NCBI RefSeq assembly: GCF_013343005.1
Contig: NZ_CP054491.1
Span: forward strand, 1,346,501 to 1,410,500
Reading direction: 5' to 3'
Length of the DNA stretch: 64,000 bases
DNA from: Candidatus Reidiella endopervernicosa
GTDB taxonomy: Bacteria; Pseudomonadota; Gammaproteobacteria; GCF-013343005
Shown: positions 61,587 through 64,000 of the stretch, piece after piece
How positions within the stretch are numbered: position 1 is the stretch's first letter
Layout of the letters: each line of letters begins with the position of its first letter
Translations under genes and position numbers: made by a program
The notes under the pieces: model-generated
What the model saw: only the letters and a program-made list of their open reading frames with translations
The model's database searches: none
Told to the model about the DNA's origin: nothing

Positions 61587-62008
61587 TTATTTGCAGCTTG
61601 TAGGTCGAAACTTGTCTGGCATTGTACCCTCAGTGCATGTCCATTGAATCACGCTTCCGGCATCTACTGCCCTTAGTACAACGGTGCCACCACTTAACGC
61701 AAGAGTGTTATATGTAATGGTTATCAGGCTCCCTGATACCGATATAGAGTTAACTGCGCTTCCTGAGATGCTGCCAGCCACTGGTAGTCCCGCGCTGGTA
61801 TTGTTTAATGGCCAAGTGCTATTACTCAGATAAAACTCACCTAGACCAATTTTTGATGATCCTGCTAAGGAGAGTCCCTCTGCTACATGCGCTCTTTTGT
61901 ATAAACATTGTATGCAGGCACTGCAATAGCAGCAAGAATTCCGATAATTGCAACCACAATCATTAGCTCAATTAAGGTAAATCCCTTCAATCTATTGACC
62001 GTGTTCAT
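61587..62008 (-). pseudogene. Type IV major pilin paralogue, one frameshift
   Basis: Second pilin gene, about 140 residues. The prepilin leader MNTVNRLKG is cut before [22 protein letters not shown], then AYNVYT. A T run on plus at 61895-61898 is one base short; after repair the product continues [26 protein letters not shown], as in its neighbour. The C-terminal disulfide loop is WTCTEGTMPDKFRPTSC. It is about half identical to the upstream pilin and shares the GSISGSAVNSISVSGS block with it. AT-richer than the first copy. Confidence 0.85.
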
Positions 62009-62063
62009 GGTGTTCAAATTCCGTATTTCTGTAGGCATTTTCAAAATGAATCATGAAGAATAA

Positions 62064-62099
62064 TGGCTAGGATGCTCATGAATTGAGTCATCCTAGCCA
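62064..62099 (-). terminator. Hairpin between the two pilin genes
   Basis: Perfect 11-bp stem TGGCTAGGATG/CATCCTAGCCA, with an inner CTCA/TGAG pairing, lies between the first pilin stop and the second pilin start. On minus it is followed by ATTATTCTTC. It can stop most transcripts after the first pilin gene. Confidence 0.7.
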
Positions 62100-62114
62100 A
62101 TTCTAAGGTGTTGC

Positions 62115-62540
62115 TTAGCGGCAGTTGGCTGGGAGCCACTTGCTCTTCATGGTTGCGTTACCTGCTGCGCAAGTCCATGCAATTGAACCGCCTGAAGCAG
62201 CTGATGCGCTAAGTGTAACGGTTGCACCTGATTCAACTTCGGTCTTATACGTGATGGTAATGATGCTGGTAGCTACGCTTACGCTATTAACCGCATTACC
62301 GGTAATGCTGCCTGATGGAGGCAGGCCAACTGAGGTGTTGTTGGAGCCCCATGAACCCTTACTTGAGAAGTACTCAGCAACACCAGCCTTGGCACCGGCA
62401 GCGAGGTTCAGGCCCTCGGTGACGTGTGAGCGTTTGGTGTAGTCCTGGTAAGCGGGTAGTGCGATGGCTGCCAGAATACCGATGATCGCGACTACGATCA
62501 TAAGTTCGATCAGTGTGAAACCCTGTTGCATTTTCTTCAT
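62115..62540 (-). CDS. pilA: Type IV major pilin PilA
   Basis: Structural subunit of the type IV pilus. 141 residues from the ATG at 62540 (AGGAG eight bases upstream; a second ATG lies two codons earlier). The leader MKKMQQG is removed by PilD before [31 protein letters not shown], with the conserved Glu5 of the mature protein. The head domain has [18 protein letters not shown] and ends in a disulfide loop between WTC and ANC. Frame fully intact. A sigma-54 type promoter upstream and a hairpin downstream suggest it is the strongly expressed copy. Confidence 0.96.
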   Translation of the reverse strand: MKKMQQGFTLIELMIVVAIIGILAAIALPAYQDYTKRSHVTEGLNLAAGAKAGVAEYFSSKGSWGSNNTSVGLPPSGSITGNAVNSVSVATSIITITYKTEVESGATVTLSASAASGGSIAWTCAAGNATMKSKWLPANCR

Positions 62541-62662
62541 GGTCATTCTCCTAAAGCGTGAAATCTATATTGTGTACTTGATTGGGTAATAAATGAGCTC
62601 ATTTGTCTGAACTTGACTCTGGCTCAAGTTAACCAAAAGCAAGATACAGGCGTATCAGTAGA

Positions 62663-62678
62663 AGCAAAGAGGATGCCA
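62663..62678 (-). promoter_or_regulatory. Sigma-54 (-24/-12) promoter of pilA
   Basis: On minus, TGGCATCCTCTTTGCT matches the sigma-54 consensus TGGCAC-N5-TTGCW: GG and GC are exactly 10 bases apart. Only the sixth base (T for C) of the -24 element differs. The start would be near 62652, giving a leader of about 110 bases. Pilin genes in Pseudomonas are known to need RpoN with PilR. Confidence 0.75.
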
Positions 62679-62804
62679 GTCTGTGTTTTCTGTGATGTAT
62701 AGACAAAAATAACTAATAAAACAATCGGCTAGAGATATTGTCGTTTAGTAATAATGCACTGGAATGGCACCAACCGAACTCTATAAAAGAGTCTGAATGT
62801 AATA

Positions 62805-62824
62805 ATGTGACAAAATTGTCACAT
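62805..62824. promoter_or_regulatory. Inverted repeat upstream of pilA / downstream of tRNA-Glu
   Basis: ATGTGACAA-AA-TTGTCACAT, 9-bp arms. It lies about 130-160 bases upstream of the sigma-54 promoter, so it may be the site of an enhancer protein such as PilR, which favours TGTC half-sites in Pseudomonas. It could equally be the terminator of the tRNA gene. The CRP consensus needs a spacer two bases shorter. Confidence 0.4.
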
Positions 62825-62845
62825 ATGGGCGTTGGGAGGGGAATG

Positions 62846-62920
62846 TGGTACTCCGTAGGGGAATCGAACCCCTGTTACCGGCGTGAGAGGCCAGTGTCCT
62901 TACCGCTAGACGAACGGAGC
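62846..62920 (-). tRNA. tRNA-Glu (anticodon CTC), CCA encoded
   Basis: The minus strand reads GCTCCGTTCGTCTAG at the 5' end and CCCCTACGGAGTACCA at the 3' end. Acceptor, D, anticodon and T arms fold normally. The anticodon loop is CTCTCAC, anticodon CTC, which reads GAG. The T loop is GTTCGATTC. The 3' CCA is encoded. The first acceptor pair is G-T. Most gammaproteobacteria decode Glu with TTC only, so this is an additional isoacceptor. Confidence 0.93.
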
Positions 62921-63022
62921 ATCTATTTAGTCTGACCAGGCTGGTCCTACCGAACAGGCGTGCTATTATACCTGCGCTCTCTATTTCTACAACAAAAAAA
63001 CAACCTTAATTAACAGTTAGTT

Positions 63023-64000
63023 ATGAGCATAATCATCGGTATTGTTAACGTAATTCCTCGTTCTGAGCATAATCTCTCCCGGCGCGACATCAGTGATAAC
63101 GCCCTGAAGGTGCTCTACCGCCTCAAAGATGCTGGCTATCACGCCTGTCTGGTGGGTGGTGGTGTGCGTGATCTGCTGCTCGGTCTTGAGCCAAAAGATT
63201 TCGATGTGGCTACTGATGCAACTCCGGAGGAGGTGCGTCGCGTATTCCGCAACTGCCGTCTCATTGGCCGACGTTTTCGTCTCGCACACGTTCACTTTGG
63301 GCACGATATCATCGAGGTGGCGACCTTCCGTGGCTCGCATCAAGGCACTGAGGGCGATGACAAGGTTGCCAGTGTTGACGATGAGAATGGCAGAATCCTG
63401 CGTGATAACGTTTTCGGTACCATTGAAGAGGATGCGATACGCCGCGACTTCACTGTCAACGCGCTCTACTACGATATTGATGATTATGCGTTGCTCGACT
63501 ACGCAACGGGGCTTGATGATCTGCGCAATGGTGTTCTACGTCTGATTGGTGATGCAGAGACGCGATATCGTGAAGATCCTGTGCGGATGCTGCGTGCAGC
63601 TCGTTTCGCGGTCAAACTTGGCTTCACTATTCACGACGATTGTGCTGAGCCGATTCATCGCCTTGCCAATCTGCTTGAAGACATCTCTCCAGCACGCCTG
63701 TTCGAAGAGGTGTTGAAGCTGTTTCAGGGCGGCAAAGCCCTACAGAGCTTCGAAATGCTGCGCCACTATGGCCTGTTCAACTATCTCTTCCCGCTGACTG
63801 AGGCCGTTCTGGCCCACGAAGAGGAGCACTTTCCGATCACGCTGGTTGCGAGTGCGCTAGAAAATACCGACAAACGTATCAGTATCGGTAAGCCCGTTAG
63901 CCCTGCCTTTCTGTTTGCAGCGCTCCTTTGGGAGTCGGTTCGTCACCGAGCCGATGCACTACTCAAGTCAGAAGAGGCGACGAGTGAGATTCAGGCGATG
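63023..64000 (+). CDS. pcnB: Poly(A) polymerase I, right-edge partial
   Basis: Adds A tails to RNA 3' ends to promote decay. The frame is open from the ATG at 63023 to the window edge (326 codons; the family has about 430-460). Nucleotidyltransferase motifs: [12 protein letters not shown] (43-54) and KDFDVAT with catalytic Asp59 and Asp61. Next are [45 protein letters not shown], and [21 protein letters not shown], which closely match E. coli PAP I. The start is uncertain, as in E. coli, because the first 15 residues are variable and the ribosome site is weak. In relatives folK follows. Confidence 0.96.
   Translation, partial: MSIIIGIVNVIPRSEHNLSRRDISDNALKVLYRLKDAGYHACLVGGGVRDLLLGLEPKDFDVATDATPEEVRRVFRNCRLIGRRFRLAHVHFGHDIIEVATFRGSHQGTEGDDKVASVDDENGRILRDNVFGTIEEDAIRRDFTVNALYYDIDDYALLDYATGLDDLRNGVLRLIGDAETRYREDPVRMLRAARFAVKLGFTIHDDCAEPIHRLANLLEDISPARLFEEVLKLFQGGKALQSFEMLRHYGLFNYLFPLTEAVLAHEEEHFPITLVASALENTDKRISIGKPVSPAFLFAALLWESVRHRADALLKSEEATSEIQAM

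Noticed and set aside
62805-62824. CRP binding site upstream of pilA
   Set aside because: The arms TGTGA and TCACA are separated by eight bases, while CRP needs six.

Overview
The window looks like a chromosomal segment of a gammaproteobacterium. Several gene blocks keep gammaproteobacterial order: algW/degS-like, nif3, petABC, sspA-sspB; rsmI divergent from lpoA-yraN-gmhA/diaA-dolP; the full dcw cluster from mraZ to ftsZ-lpxC; and secA, mutT, yacG, zapD, coaE, pilD, pilC, pilB. A cytochrome bc1 complex indicates a respiratory lifestyle. The order or genus cannot be fixed from the sequence alone.

Layout. Positions 1-3095 (minus strand) hold three broken genes: a secreted protein of unknown function running off the left edge, a CPA2-type cation/proton antiporter, and a DegS/AlgW-type periplasmic protease. 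Positions 3159-7711 (plus) carry nif3, petABC and sspAB. Positions 7804-13254 hold a macro-domain gene on plus and, on minus, a GlcD-like oxidase plus the dolP-gmhA/diaA-yraN-lpoA block, with lpoA frameshifted. Positions 13330-14612 carry rsmI and rnpB (RNase P RNA). From 14804 a promoter and a five-site MraZ operator lead into an uninterrupted dcw cluster (14916-32618), then lpxC. Almost all of its genes overlap by 1-4 bases. Between murC and murB there is a 54-codon ORF with its own strong ribosome binding site, coupled by ATGA overlaps on both sides. Positions 33691-45758 hold dciA-like, an M23 peptidase, secA, argJ, a mutT-thiE fusion, yacG, zapD, coaE and pilD-pilC-pilB.

Positions 46375-58468 form an AT-rich island of surface-glycan genes: two DegT-type aminotransferases, WbqC, methyltransferases, two sulfotransferases, a Wzx flippase and glycosyltransferases. 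It lies between the type IV pilus assembly genes and a minus-strand block of two tandem major-pilin genes, a membrane GT-C/TPR protein and a GT2 glycosyltransferase (62540 down to 58629). I infer that this last block makes and glycosylates the pilin. The first pilin gene has a sigma-54 type promoter. A tRNA-Glu(CTC) gene and the start of pcnB close the window.

Reading-frame breaks are numerous in 1-3 kb, 12.3-13.1 kb and 45.4-62 kb but absent from the dcw core. Many are repaired by adding one base to a homopolymer run, so a good part of them are probably assembly errors in poorly polished regions and not true gene decay. Genes with broken frames are typed as pseudogene, with this caveat.
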